DNA of 64,000 bases from JADJOY01 sp046331705 [NCBI: bacterium] (GTDB taxonomy: Bacteria > JADJOY01). Of this stretch, positions 51,961 to 61,146 are shown piece after piece (position 1 is the first letter of the stretch; every line of letters starts with the position of its first letter). The DNA lies in assembly GCA_046331705.1 (NCBI GenBank), contig JAXLQJ010000039.1, positions 1-64,000 of the forward strand, written 5' to 3'. Under the pieces are notes generated by a model, which saw only the letters and a list, made by a program, of their open reading frames with translations, did not search any database and was not told where the DNA came from. Both the position numbers and the translations under genes were made by a program.

Positions 51961-54102
51961 ATGGACGTGACGCGCGTGACGCGAGGGGGAAAGGTCGCGC
52001 GAGTCTACCACGCTGCCCTCGCGTGCCTGCTCGCGCTGGCGGCGATCGCGGGTTGCCTCGCGGGTGGGCGGCGGGGCGCGCCGCCGCTTCGGATCGCGTC
52101 GTGGCGGCTCGGCGCGGACGCGGCGAGCGAGGCGCAGGCCGAGCGGGTGGCGGCGGTCGACCCCGCGCGCGGCGTGATTCGCGATCCCGATGCGATCCTC
52201 GCGCGCGACGATCGGTGGGCGGTGCTCGAGGCTCCCGCGCGCTCCGAAGGCCCGGATCCGTGGGCGTCGGCGCCGCAGCTGGTGGTCGACTTCGGTCGCG
52301 AGGTGGTGCGCCAGGCGGCGCTTCGCATTCGGCCCGGCTCGGTGGGGCGCATCGAGGTCGCGCTCGGCGAGTCGCGTGGTGAGCTGGACTCGACTCGCGA
52401 CGGCGAGGAGTTCCCGCGCCGATTCGAGCTGGATGCGGCGGACGGCGAGTGGTGGTCCGCGCCGGTGACGGGCTTTCGCTTCGCGCGGGTGCGGGTGCGG
52501 CGCAGCGACGAACGGCCCGCGCGGGTCGAGATCGACGTGCTGCGCGGCACGGGCGGTGGTCAGGCGGCGCTCGCGGCGCCGCCGGCGGGCGAGTTCACGT
52601 GCTCCGACTCGGGCCTCGACCGTTCCTGGCAGGCGGGCGCCGAGACGGCGCGGCTCTGCCTCTCGGCGGACGCCGAGCCGCTGCTCCTGGACGGCGCCAA
52701 GCGCGACCGCGCGGTGTGGTCGGCCGACGTGGCGATCGCCGCGCGCGCTCTCTATGCCTCGAGCGACGACGTGACGCCGGTGGCGCGCTCGCTCGAGCGG
52801 CTCGCCGAGCTGCGCGGCGACGAGCCGTCGAGCGCGCAGCCGGTGGCCGCCACCGACCACCGCGGCGGGCGATTGGAGCTGGTCGAGTACGGCGGCTGGT
52901 GGCTGATCGCGGTGCGCGATTACTGGCGCGAGACCGGCGACGACGACTTCGTGCGGCGGCTCTTCGCCAAGATCGCCGCTCAGGCCGCGTGGACGCTGGG
53001 GCGCGTGGAGGCCGACGGCTTCGTCCACAAGCGCGCCGACGAGCTCGAGTGGTGCTACTCGTTGCACCGCGTCGGGGCGCTGGCGTACGTGAACGCGGTG
53101 CTGAGCGACGGGCTCGCCGCCGCCGCCGAGCTCGGACGCGCGGTGGGCGAGAGGGAGTGCGCGGCGGAGTGGGAGCTTGCCGCGATCCGGATGCGCGGCG
53201 CGGTGCTGGCGCGGCTGTGGGATCCGGTGGGTGGCCGCTTCGCCACCTCGACCGACGACGACGGACGATTCTCCCTGGACGCCAACGTGCTGCCGCTCTG
53301 GCTCGATTGGCTGCCCGAGGACGATGGCGACCGTGTGCTCGCCGCGATCGAGCGCAGGCTCTGGCTCCCGTGGGGGCCGGTCAACGTCGATCGCCCGCAT
53401 GCGCGCGCCGACGGCCCCGAGCACGACGGCCGGGTATGGCCGTTTCTCGCGTATTTCGAGGCGGACGCGCGGCTTCGCCCCGGCCGCGACTCCGCCGCCG
53501 GCTTCGAGCTGCTGCGCCGCACCTGGGGCCACATGCTCGCTCACGAGCCGGGCAACACGTTCTGGGAGTGGATCGGGCCGGACGGCAATCCCGAGATCGC
53601 GCGCGCCAGCCTGGCGCACGCGTGGTCCGCGGGCGTGACCACGGTGCTCAGCGAGCGGGTCCTCGGCATCCGCGCGGTGGCGCCGCGCACGTTCGAGGTG
53701 GCGCCGGTGGTCGGTTCGCTCACCCAAGGCGCGGGCGTGCGGCCAACGACGTGGGGACCGATTCGCGCGAGCTTCCGCCACGAGCCGCGGACCGGTCGTC
53801 TGGATCTGGTCGTCGAGATGCCCGCCGCGACGAGCGTCTCGCGGTTCCTCTTGCCGGCCCGGGAAGGATCGCGGGTGCGCCTCGGTGGACGCGAGCTGGG
53901 CGTGGCCACGGAAACCAGCCGGGCCGTCGAGTTGCCCGTGGTCGTCGAGCGCAAGCGCGGCTACGTCGTGGTCGAAGCCCCGCCGTCGCTCGAGTACCGC
54001 TTCGAGGTGCGCGCGGCGGCGGGCGCCCCGCCGGCCAGGCCCGATCCCGCATCCGCGCCCGAGCTCGAGGCGCGACGAAACGCGCGACGACAACTAGGTT
54101 GA
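51961..54102 (+). CDS. GH78/six-hairpin glycosidase-like lipoprotein
   Basis: The 713-residue product has a lipoprotein signal (ACLLALAAIAGC, Cys32 as the lipidated residue). An N-terminal beta-rich part (about 40-200) is followed by an alpha-toroid with DGAKRDRAVWSADVAIAARAL (quoted in part: DGAKRDRAVW, about 241), which matches the D-G-x-K-R-D-R-x-x-W-x-G-D motif of alpha-L-rhamnosidases (GH78), though VWSAD replaces the usual W-x-G-D. A C-terminal beta domain ends the protein. It probably cuts or binds rhamnose-like sugars at the outer envelope. It is divergent from the radical SAM gene and followed after 35 bases by another radical SAM gene. Confidence 0.82.
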   Translation: MDVTRVTRGGKVARVYHAALACLLALAAIAGCLAGGRRGAPPLRIASWRLGADAASEAQAERVAAVDPARGVIRDPDAILARDDRWAVLEAPARSEGPDPWASAPQLVVDFGREVVRQAALRIRPGSVGRIEVALGESRGELDSTRDGEEFPRRFELDAADGEWWSAPVTGFRFARVRVRRSDERPARVEIDVLRGTGGGQAALAAPPAGEFTCSDSGLDRSWQAGAETARLCLSADAEPLLLDGAKRDRAVWSADVAIAARALYASSDDVTPVARSLERLAELRGDEPSSAQPVAATDHRGGRLELVEYGGWWLIAVRDYWRETGDDDFVRRLFAKIAAQAAWTLGRVEADGFVHKRADELEWCYSLHRVGALAYVNAVLSDGLAAAAELGRAVGERECAAEWELAAIRMRGAVLARLWDPVGGRFATSTDDDGRFSLDANVLPLWLDWLPEDDGDRVLAAIERRLWLPWGPVNVDRPHARADGPEHDGRVWPFLAYFEADARLRPGRDSAAGFELLRRTWGHMLAHEPGNTFWEWIGPDGNPEIARASLAHAWSAGVTTVLSERVLGIRAVAPRTFEVAPVVGSLTQGAGVRPTTWGPIRASFRHEPRTGRLDLVVEMPAATSVSRFLLPAREGSRVRLGGRELGVATETSRAVELPVVVERKRGYVVVEAPPSLEYRFEVRAAAGAPPARPDPASAPELEARRNARRQLG

Positions 54103-54137
54103 GCGTCTCCCCGTCGCACGCCGCGAACGATTGGCCG

Positions 54138-55517
54138 ATGCCGAAGCCGAAGATCCGCCGGGTGTTGCTGCTCAACCCGCCCGGTGCGCGGCGTTATCTG
54201 CGCGACGTCTACTGCAGTCACAGCTCGAAGGGGACGTACCTCTATCACCCGCTCGATCTCGTGGCGCAGGCGGCGATGCTGGGGCCGCGCTTCGAGCTCT
54301 TCTTCCTGGACGCGATCGCCGAGCGCCTCGGCGTCGAGGAAGCGCGCGATCGAATCCTGGCCGTGGCGCCGGATGCGATCGTGTTCCTGTCGGGCGCGGT
54401 GTCGTACGCCGAGGACGTGGCGTTCCTTGCCGACCTCAAGCGCCGCGATCCGGCGCTCACGCTGGTGGGCATGGGCGACGTGTTCCTGTGGGAGGCCGAG
54501 CGCTTCCTGGCCACCCATCCGTGGATCGATGCCGCGCTGCCGGATTTCGTGAGCGCCGCGCTGGCGCCGGCGCTCCTCGAGGGCACGGCGCGTGGCGTGA
54601 TCGGCACGGATCCTTTCGCCCGCGGCGCCGGCAAGTCGTTCGCGTACGGGGCTCCGCCGTACGATCTCTTGCCGATGGACGCCTACCGATTGCCGTTCGG
54701 CAAGCCCGAGCGATTCGGTTCGTTGCTCACGAGCTTCGGGTGCCCGTTTCACTGCACGTACTGCAACACGGCGGAGATGCCGTACCGTCTCCGCGACCTC
54801 GACGGCGTCTTCGAGGAGCTCGCGTATCTGCGTGCGCGCGGGGTGCGGAAGATCTACGTCCGCGATCCCACGTTCGCGCTCAACCCCCGCTACACGAAGG
54901 CCTTGCTCGATCGCTTGATCGACGAGCGCTGGGACATCGCGTGGAATTGCTTCCTGCGCGCCGACCGCGTCGATGCGCCGCTGCTGGCGCGAATGAAGCA
55001 GGCGGGCTGCTACCTGGTGATGTTCGGCATCGAGACCGCGAGCGACGAGCTCAACGCACGCTCGCGCAAGGACATCACGGTGGCGGAGATTCGCGCCGGC
55101 GTCGCGGCGGCCAAGGCCGCTGGCCTCGAGGTGCTCGGGACGTTCGTCCTCGGCATGCCGGGCGAGACGCGGCGCACCGCCGAGGAGACCATCGATCTCG
55201 CCACCGAGCTCGACCTCGACTACGCGTCGTTCAACGTCGCCACGCCGCGCATCGGCTCCCAGCTGCGCGATCAGCTGGCCCTCGGCAGCGTGCTGGACTC
55301 CGGCGCCGAGGGAATGGACGGGTCGAACCAGATCCCGCGGCTGGGCGACGAGGTGCTCACGCCCGAGCAGGTGTGGCGTCTTCGCAATCGCGCGGTGTGG
55401 AGCTTCTACGGCCGGCCGAGCTACCTCGCCCGGCGTGCCCGCGAGGCGCTGCGCGACGGCGGCCTCGTGATCGGCGCCCGCAACGCCTTGAGCCTGTTCG
55501 GCTCGGCGTTGCGCTGA
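54138..55517 (+). CDS. B12-binding-type radical SAM protein
   Basis: The 459-residue product has an N-terminal cobalamin-binding-like domain (RVLLLNPPGARRY, then IVFLSGAVSYAEDV and LVGMGD, residues 8-150). The cluster motif CPFHCTYC (Cys202, 206, 209) follows, then VRDPTFALNPRY, MFGIETASDELN and TFVLGMPGETRRTAEETI (about 315-332), standard core blocks. The ATG at 54138 is used; a TTG at 54099 would overlap the preceding stop and add 13 residues. It follows the GH78-like gene on the same strand and converges on the zinc-ribbon genes with 32 bases between. Confidence 0.9.
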   Translation: MPKPKIRRVLLLNPPGARRYLRDVYCSHSSKGTYLYHPLDLVAQAAMLGPRFELFFLDAIAERLGVEEARDRILAVAPDAIVFLSGAVSYAEDVAFLADLKRRDPALTLVGMGDVFLWEAERFLATHPWIDAALPDFVSAALAPALLEGTARGVIGTDPFARGAGKSFAYGAPPYDLLPMDAYRLPFGKPERFGSLLTSFGCPFHCTYCNTAEMPYRLRDLDGVFEELAYLRARGVRKIYVRDPTFALNPRYTKALLDRLIDERWDIAWNCFLRADRVDAPLLARMKQAGCYLVMFGIETASDELNARSRKDITVAEIRAGVAAAKAAGLEVLGTFVLGMPGETRRTAEETIDLATELDLDYASFNVATPRIGSQLRDQLALGSVLDSGAEGMDGSNQIPRLGDEVLTPEQVWRLRNRAVWSFYGRPSYLARRAREALRDGGLVIGARNALSLFGSALR

Positions 55518-55549
55518 CGCGCGTGCGACCGGCACCGCGCCGGGCGGCA

Positions 55550-56047
55550 TCAGCCGAGAATGGCGAGCGCCGCGTCGATCGCGAGCTCGATGATCACCCA
55601 GCCGAGGTCGCCGGCGTCGACGGTGGGACGGGCGGACGCGATTCGCGCCACGCGCCTCGTGGTCGGGTGCAGTCGTCGCGTCGAGGGCGCGTCCGCTGCG
55701 TCGACGTTCGGCGCCGCGCCCGGCCGTAGCGGCAGCCGCGCGAGCTCGTCGCGATCGAACCACACGAGCTGACACCGCTTGCAGAGGTCGAGCTCGAGCG
55801 GACCCTCGCCGGCGATCGGCACGTCGGCGACGCGCATCTGGGCGCGGCAGGCGGGACATCCCCGAGCGTTCGTCGGCAGCGACGCCCGCCGCCAGATCTC
55901 GACGAGTGCCGCGCCTTCGTGCCTCGAGCGCAGACCCGCGAGGGTGACGGCGACGCCCTCGCAGCGTTCGCAGCGAAACGCGAGCACCCGCCCGGCGCGT
56001 CGCTCCGCCAGCGCGATGGCGCAGGCGGGGCAGTCGAGGGGCTTCAA
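55550..56047 (-). CDS. Zinc-ribbon (zf-TFIIB) protein with C-terminal helix
   Basis: The 165-residue product has two zinc-ribbon modules: CPACAIAL...CERCEGV (Cys6, 9 and about 26, 29) and CPACRAQM...CKRCQLVWFDRDEL (about 64-100), the latter with the WFDxxEL ending typical of zf-TFIIB (PF13453). The last 17 residues (GWVIIELAIDAALAILG) form a hydrophobic helix that may anchor it. It is a paralogue of the gene 32 bases upstream. It is last in a minus-strand row from the radical SAM gene at 56595-58436. Function is unknown; nucleic-acid or protein binding are both possible. Confidence 0.85.
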   Translation of the reverse strand: MKPLDCPACAIALAERRAGRVLAFRCERCEGVAVTLAGLRSRHEGAALVEIWRRASLPTNARGCPACRAQMRVADVPIAGEGPLELDLCKRCQLVWFDRDELARLPLRPGAAPNVDAADAPSTRRLHPTTRRVARIASARPTVDAGDLGWVIIELAIDAALAILG

Positions 56048-56079
56048 GGGCGGCCTCCGCGGCTCGCGATCCGCGCTGC

Positions 56080-56595
56080 TCAGCCGACGAAGAAGTCCGC
56101 CAGCTTGCCGAGGAGCGCGGCCGTCTTCTCCATGCCTTCGGCGGTGGCCGCGCGCTGATTCTCGTCACGGATCCGGTCGGCCCACATCGACGCCAGCGCC
56201 TGCGCGTAGGCGGCCTTGGCCTCGGGAGGAAGCTGAGCGGGCGTCGCGCTCTCGGTCCGCGGGCGCGCCGGAATGCGGTCGAGATCCCCGGGGTCGAGCC
56301 AGGCGAGCTGACAGCGCGTGCAGACGTCGACGCTCAGCTCGCCGTCGGCGAGCTCGGCGCTCGCACGGGCGGCCGTCTGGTTGCACATCGCGCACGATCG
56401 ACCCGCAGCTGCTTGGGCGGCGCGCGCCGCTCCCCACAGATGGGAGACGATCACCGTGTCGCGCTCGCGGCGCAGCAGCGAGATCGGCACGGCCGAGCCG
56501 CCGCAACCCTCGCACCGCCAGACTCGACTCTCGTGTCGCCGCTCGACGCGAAGCGAAGTGCGGCAGCACGGGCAGCGCGCGGCGGTGGACTCCAT
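56080..56595 (-). CDS. Zinc-ribbon (zf-TFIIB) protein
   Basis: The 171-residue product repeats the architecture of its downstream neighbour: CPCCRTSL...CEGCGGS (about residues 9-34) and CAMCNQT...CTRCQLAWLDPGDLDRIP (about 65-102). The C-terminal part is helical and lacks a transmembrane segment (ends EKTAALLGKLADFFVG). Its ATG shares one base with the stop of the radical SAM gene (TGATG), so translation is coupled to it. The two zinc-ribbon genes look like a local duplication. A role tied to the radical SAM enzyme is inferred from this linkage only. Confidence 0.85.
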   Translation of the reverse strand: MESTAARCPCCRTSLRVERRHESRVWRCEGCGGSAVPISLLRRERDTVIVSHLWGAARAAQAAAGRSCAMCNQTAARASAELADGELSVDVCTRCQLAWLDPGDLDRIPARPRTESATPAQLPPEAKAAYAQALASMWADRIRDENQRAATAEGMEKTAALLGKLADFFVG

Positions 56596-58436
56596 CACTC
56601 CCCGAGCGCCGTGGCGAACTGGACCCCCGCCGCGAGGTGGCTCTCGGCGGCGCCCGCCACCGGCGCGAGTCGCTTGGCGGCCCGTTCTTGATCGATGCGC
56701 ATCGCCTCGAAGGCGGGCATGTACTTGGCGTGGGAGACCTTGGGAGTGGTGGGGGAGACGGTCTGGCCGCGCTCGGCCATGAGCCGGAGCAGCTCGGCGG
56801 CGCGCTCGGGCGTGAGCACGGGATCCGCCTCGACACGGTGGTACTCGCGCAAGGCCAGCGTCCACGCGCCGCGAACGCCGCCACCCGCGCCGAAGACCGG
56901 ATGACGCGCGCCGGGGTTGGCGGCGGTCATGAGCGCCTCGAAGAACGTGGCGACGGCGCGGCCGGCGCGGCGCCACGCGGGCAGCTTCTTTCCGGTCGGT
57001 GGGCGCAGCGGGCGCAGCAAGAGCTGGGTTCCCACCCGCACGTAGCGCATGAGCTCGTCCCACGACTCGATGCGGGTGAGCATCCAGAACGCGTAGCGCG
57101 GGCGCCCGTAGAAGCGGAAATACGCGCGCCGCGCGAGCCGCTCGAGCTCGGGGCGCGTGAGCTCGGTCCAGGGAGTGGGCAAGAGGTGCTCGTCGAGCGT
57201 GCCGCGCATGTACTCGCGCCAGTAGTCGATGCCGGTGCCCTCGATCACGTACTTCTGCTCGAGCTCGGTGTGCGGCTTGATGATCGCGATCTGGTACTGG
57301 GCGTATGCGAGCGGCAGCGTGAGCGAGAAGTCGATGGTCTTCTTGGCGCTCGCCATCGTGTCGCCGGGGGCGCCGACGATGAAGAAGCCGAGGCCCATGA
57401 TGCCGGCCTCCTTCACGCACGCCAGCGTCCGCCGGATGTGGCTGGTGGCCTTCTGGCCCTTCTTCATCGCGGCCAGCACCTCGTCGTCGCCGGACTCGAC
57501 GCCGAAGAAGATGCGCCTGCAGCCGCCTTCGGCGAGCGTCTGGATCAGCTCCTCGTCGGGCTCGCGGTCGGTGCGGTGGAACGACAGCGAGTCGACCCGC
57601 GAGCGGCACGACCAGATGACGTCGAGGTTCCGGCGCTTCACCTCGCGGGCGAACTCGAGCACGCGATCGCGGTCGTGGAGCATGAGCGGATCGAACCAGT
57701 CGATCTCGTGGATGCCCAGCGCGATGCAGTCCTCGACCTCGGCGATGAGCTGCTCGGGCGTGCGCGCATCGAATCCCGAGTTCCGCATGCAGCAGAAGGA
57801 GCACGGATATGGGCAGCCGATCTCCGACATGCCGATGGTGAAGTTCTTTCGTTGCGAGACGTGCGAGAAATAGAGGTGATTCGGGTAGATCGAACGATCC
57901 GGGATGGGGAACTCGGAGAACGGGACCTTGCGACCCGGATGCGTGCGCGTGAGCTCGCCGCGCTCGCGGTAGACCAAGTCGGCGACCTTGTCGTAGCCGT
58001 CACCACGCTCGAACGCGGGCAGGAACTCGGGCAGGAAGCTGATCGACTCGCCGGCGCACAGGAAGTCGTAGCAGCCGTGCGACATGATCTCTTCGGGATA
58101 GACCTTGGCTTCGTATCCGCCCGTGAGCGTGGGCAGGCCGGTGACTTCCTTGAAGCGCTTCGCCCACCGCACGGCGAAGCGAAAGGTCTGTGCCGCGTGC
58201 GAGGAGAACGCCACCAGGTCCGGGTTCCATTCCTGGACCTGCTTCATCACCTCTTCGACGCCCCAGCGGCGCGCCAAGCCGTCGAAGAGCTTCACCTCCC
58301 AGCCGCATTGGTTCGCGACCCGGGCGGCCCAGCCGAATCCGAGATGCGGGAACAACCCGAACTCGTCGTCCACGCTGGGCAGATTCTCGTTGAAGATCTG
58401 CGTGTGGAACGTGGGATAGACGAACGCCAGACGCAT
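56595..58436 (-). CDS. B12-binding-type radical SAM protein (hopanoid/RiPP-class layout)
   Basis: The 613-residue product has an N-terminal cobalamin-like domain with RLAFVYPTFHTQIFN, LVAFSSHAAQTFRF and TLTGGYEAKVYPEEI (residues 1-150). The cluster motif is CPYPCSFC (Cys208, 212, 215), with one more Cys after it, then HEIDWFDPLML, FFGVESGD and FFIVGAPGDT. About 200 C-terminal residues are helical and unassigned. Enzymes with this layout methylate or rearrange lipids and metabolites. It begins the operon that ends with two zinc-ribbon genes and is divergent from the next radical SAM gene across 570 bases. Confidence 0.9.
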   Translation of the reverse strand: MRLAFVYPTFHTQIFNENLPSVDDEFGLFPHLGFGWAARVANQCGWEVKLFDGLARRWGVEEVMKQVQEWNPDLVAFSSHAAQTFRFAVRWAKRFKEVTGLPTLTGGYEAKVYPEEIMSHGCYDFLCAGESISFLPEFLPAFERGDGYDKVADLVYRERGELTRTHPGRKVPFSEFPIPDRSIYPNHLYFSHVSQRKNFTIGMSEIGCPYPCSFCCMRNSGFDARTPEQLIAEVEDCIALGIHEIDWFDPLMLHDRDRVLEFAREVKRRNLDVIWSCRSRVDSLSFHRTDREPDEELIQTLAEGGCRRIFFGVESGDDEVLAAMKKGQKATSHIRRTLACVKEAGIMGLGFFIVGAPGDTMASAKKTIDFSLTLPLAYAQYQIAIIKPHTELEQKYVIEGTGIDYWREYMRGTLDEHLLPTPWTELTRPELERLARRAYFRFYGRPRYAFWMLTRIESWDELMRYVRVGTQLLLRPLRPPTGKKLPAWRRAGRAVATFFEALMTAANPGARHPVFGAGGGVRGAWTLALREYHRVEADPVLTPERAAELLRLMAERGQTVSPTTPKVSHAKYMPAFEAMRIDQERAAKRLAPVAGAAESHLAAGVQFATALGE

Positions 58437-59004
58437 GACGGAACGCTCTCCTGAGGGGGCTGACGCGACGCAAGCTCGTCGCGTTCAGCGCTCCGCGCCG
58501 CGCGAAGGATCCGAGCGGGAGGCGCGGCTGCGCCGAGCCCGATCGCTCGCGGGAATGACCACGTGGACAGGCGACCGTTCGAGCGGGGTGATGGAAGCGA
58601 TCCGACCGCGAGGTGGACGTCCCACCGGGGTGTGTCGGGGCTGCCTATCGGGTTCCTGAATCACTCGACCGTCGCGCTGGGTTTCGCACGCTCGAGGTCC
58701 GCGCGGGGGACGTGCGCGCACCCGAGCGCACGGTACCACGCGATTTTCGAGAGGGTCAAACCAACGAAGACACCAACGAAGACATCGGACCGTCGCCCTG
58801 TCGCGCGTGCCGCCGACATGCCGGAACGACCACGTTGCGCGTGCTCCGCGTCCTTCCGTCGCCGCGCGGCTGGGCTCGCGAGCGAGGCTCGCACCCGCGG
58901 CGCGCCAGCGCGCGGGGGCCGAATTCCTTGACGGCGCGAGAGGTGGGTTCGTACGTTAGCCGGCGTTCTCACCCCCCACGAGAACCCGTCAGCCCATCGC
59001 CACG
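58437..59004. other. Divergent gene-free region between radical SAM genes
   Basis: I see no credible gene in this 568-base stretch on either strand, including short ones that might encode a precursor peptide. It must hold the promoters of both flanking radical SAM genes, but no clear -35/-10 pair stood out. Near the centre is a two-copy 12-base tandem repeat. Confidence 0.5.
58760..58783 (+). repeat. Two tandem copies of ACCAACGAAGAC
   Basis: ACCAACGAAGAC occurs twice without a gap (58760-58771 and 58772-58783) in the divergent region between two radical SAM genes. It is less GC-rich than its surroundings. It may be chance or a regulator site. Confidence 0.4.
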
Positions 59005-60075
59005 ATGATCGACTTCGCGGGCCTCCGCGAGAACCTGAAGCTGAGAGCACGAGCCGAGGCCGCGTGGCGGAAGGTCGTGCCGCGCCCGCAGCAGGTGCAC
59101 ATCAGCATCACCGATCGCTGCAATCTGAGCTGCGAGCATTGCGACATCTGGATGAAGCCGGTGCCCGGCGAGGTGCCGGTCGAGCGCTGGCGCGAGGTCG
59201 TCGACGAATGCCTGGAGTGGCTCGGCCCCTTCACGCTGAAGATCGTGGGCGGAGAGCCGCTCCTGAAGGAGGGCGTGGTCGAGCTGATCGGCCACGCGAA
59301 ATCGCGCGGTTGTCGCGTCGGGCTCTCGACCAACGCGATCCCGCTGTCGAGCCCCGAGCGCGCTCAGCAGATGATCGACACCGGGCTCGACGAGATCCAC
59401 ATCTCGCTCGAGAGCTACACGCCCGACCATCACGACCAGATCCGCAAGCGCGTCGGCGCGCACGCGCGCACGGTCAAGGCCATCGGCGAGCTCTCCCGTC
59501 GCCGCACCCATCTGCAGATCAGCCTCGCCACGGTGGTGTGTCAGCAGAACCTGGACGAGCTCACCAAGATGGTGGACTTCGTCCGCGACAACGGCCTCTA
59601 CACCGTGAACTTCCAGCCGCTCTACGCCAACTTCGGACGGCCGTTCGACCCGCGCTGGTACGAGACCAGCCCCTATTTCCCGCAAGACATCGACAAGCTC
59701 GACGCCATCCTGGATCGCCTCTCCGAGATCCGCACCACCGAGTGGCTGGTGGGCAACACCGTCAACCAGCTGCGCATGATGAAGGTCTATTTCCGCAACC
59801 CCAACGCCGACGACCAGGTGGTGTGCAAGGCGGGCGACGACGACATCGCGTTCGACCCGTACGGCAATCTCAAGATGTGCTTCTGGCTCGACCCGGTCGG
59901 GAACATCCGCGAGGAAGGGCCGAAGAGCGCGTACTGGTCGCAAGAGGGGCGCGAGCGCCGTCAGCAGGTTCGGACCTGCACGCGGAACTGCAATCTGCTC
60001 AACTGCAACTTCGACCGCGAACGCTTCGGCGAGGCGTTCTGGACGCGCTTGGGCATCGGCGGCGCGCGCAGCTGA
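59005..60075 (+). CDS. Radical SAM/SPASM-type protein
   Basis: The 356-residue product has HISITDRCNLSCEHC (Cys39, 43, 46), KIVGGEPLLKEG (about 79) and a C-terminal part with several cysteines: VCKAGDDDIAFDPYGNLKMCFW (quoted in part: DIAFDPYGNLKMCFW, about 285) and CTRNCNLLNCNF near the end, which suit one or two auxiliary iron-sulfur clusters. That is the SPASM/twitch pattern. It starts a plus-strand row: radical SAM, radical SAM (19 bases), two glycosyltransferases, DUF5989. The substrate is not evident. Confidence 0.9.
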   Translation: MIDFAGLRENLKLRARAEAAWRKVVPRPQQVHISITDRCNLSCEHCDIWMKPVPGEVPVERWREVVDECLEWLGPFTLKIVGGEPLLKEGVVELIGHAKSRGCRVGLSTNAIPLSSPERAQQMIDTGLDEIHISLESYTPDHHDQIRKRVGAHARTVKAIGELSRRRTHLQISLATVVCQQNLDELTKMVDFVRDNGLYTVNFQPLYANFGRPFDPRWYETSPYFPQDIDKLDAILDRLSEIRTTEWLVGNTVNQLRMMKVYFRNPNADDQVVCKAGDDDIAFDPYGNLKMCFWLDPVGNIREEGPKSAYWSQEGRERRQQVRTCTRNCNLLNCNFDRERFGEAFWTRLGIGGARS

Positions 60076-60094
60076 GTCCGCGGAGCCCTCATCC

Positions 60095-61096
60095 GTGCAG
60101 CAAGCGTTGGCGCGTCGCGTCTCCTACTGGCTCAACTGGCCCCTCGTTCCGCCCTCCAAGCTGATCCTGTTGCTCACCCACCGCTGTCCGGTGGCGTGCG
60201 AGTTCTGTTCCACGCATCGTTGGGCCGCGGCACGACCGCGCGAGCTCACGCTGGTCGAGCTCGAGGCGCGGCTCGCCGAAGCCGCGAGCTGGGGCATCCG
60301 CGAGGTGCTCTTCTCGGGCGGCGAGCCGCTGCTGCGGCGGACGGACGTGCTGGCGCTGACGCGCGCGGCGCGCGCGCTGGGGATGATCCCCACGCTCATC
60401 ACCAGCGGAGCGGTGGGCGGAACGGCGACCCTGGAAGCGCTCGTCGAGGCGGGAATGGCGAGCTTCATGGTGTCGCTGGACGGCAACTGCGCCGAGACCC
60501 ACGATCGTCTGCGCGGCCGGGTCGGCTCGTTCGACGAGGCGATCGCGTGGCTGGCGGGAGCGGTCGAGCTTCGCGAACGCCTCGGCGCGCCGGCGTTGCC
60601 GTACACCGTCTACGTCCAGACGGTGGTCACGCGGGAGAACGTGGCCGAGATCGTGGCGCTGGCCGAGCGGGTTCGGGAGCTCGGCGTGGATGCGATCCTC
60701 TTCCAGGGCCTGGCGCCCGACGCCTATCTCGCCGCGCATCCCTTCGACGCGCGCGCCCTCGCCGCGCTCGCCGAGGCGATCGAGCGGCTGGCGCGCATCG
60801 AGCCGCGCTCGCTGGTGATGAACCCCGACGGCTACTTGCGCGAGCTGCTCGGCTTCTACGGCGAGCGCGATCGGATCCAGCCCAAGCGCTGCCCCGCGGG
60901 ATTCGACACGTTGGTGCTCGCTCCCGACGGATCGGTGAGCACCTGCCGCGAGTCGTTCACGCGCGAGATCCTGGGCGAGGGTGGCGAGCCGCTCACCCTT
61001 CGCGAGGCGTGGACCCATCGACGCTTCCAGGCCGCGCGCCGTACGATGCGCGTCTGCAAGGAGCCGTGCACGATCAACTGCTGGTACTCGTCGTGA
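60095..61096 (+). CDS. Radical SAM protein, second of a pair
   Basis: The 333-residue product has LLLTHRCPVACEFC (Cys31, 35, 38), FSGGEPLLRRTDV (about 72) and a C-terminal region with RCPAGFDTLVLAPDGSVSTCRES and CKEPCTINCWY, again resembling SPASM-like auxiliary-cluster sites. The start is a GTG 19 bases after the preceding radical SAM gene, which it resembles in size and layout, so the two may act in succession or as partners. 50 bases separate it from the first glycosyltransferase. Confidence 0.88.
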   Translation: MQQALARRVSYWLNWPLVPPSKLILLLTHRCPVACEFCSTHRWAAARPRELTLVELEARLAEAASWGIREVLFSGGEPLLRRTDVLALTRAARALGMIPTLITSGAVGGTATLEALVEAGMASFMVSLDGNCAETHDRLRGRVGSFDEAIAWLAGAVELRERLGAPALPYTVYVQTVVTRENVAEIVALAERVRELGVDAILFQGLAPDAYLAAHPFDARALAALAEAIERLARIEPRSLVMNPDGYLRELLGFYGERDRIQPKRCPAGFDTLVLAPDGSVSTCRESFTREILGEGGEPLTLREAWTHRRFQAARRTMRVCKEPCTINCWYSS

Positions 61097-61146
61097 GTCG
61101 CGCGGCGGGTCCGCAGCACCGACGAACGTAGCCCTCGACCACCGGC

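Noticed and set aside
51919-54093. N-terminal 725-codon extension of the minus-strand radical SAM frame
   Set aside because: It is antisense to the GH78-like lipoprotein gene and has low-complexity Arg/Ala/Gly composition; the real gene starts at 51918.
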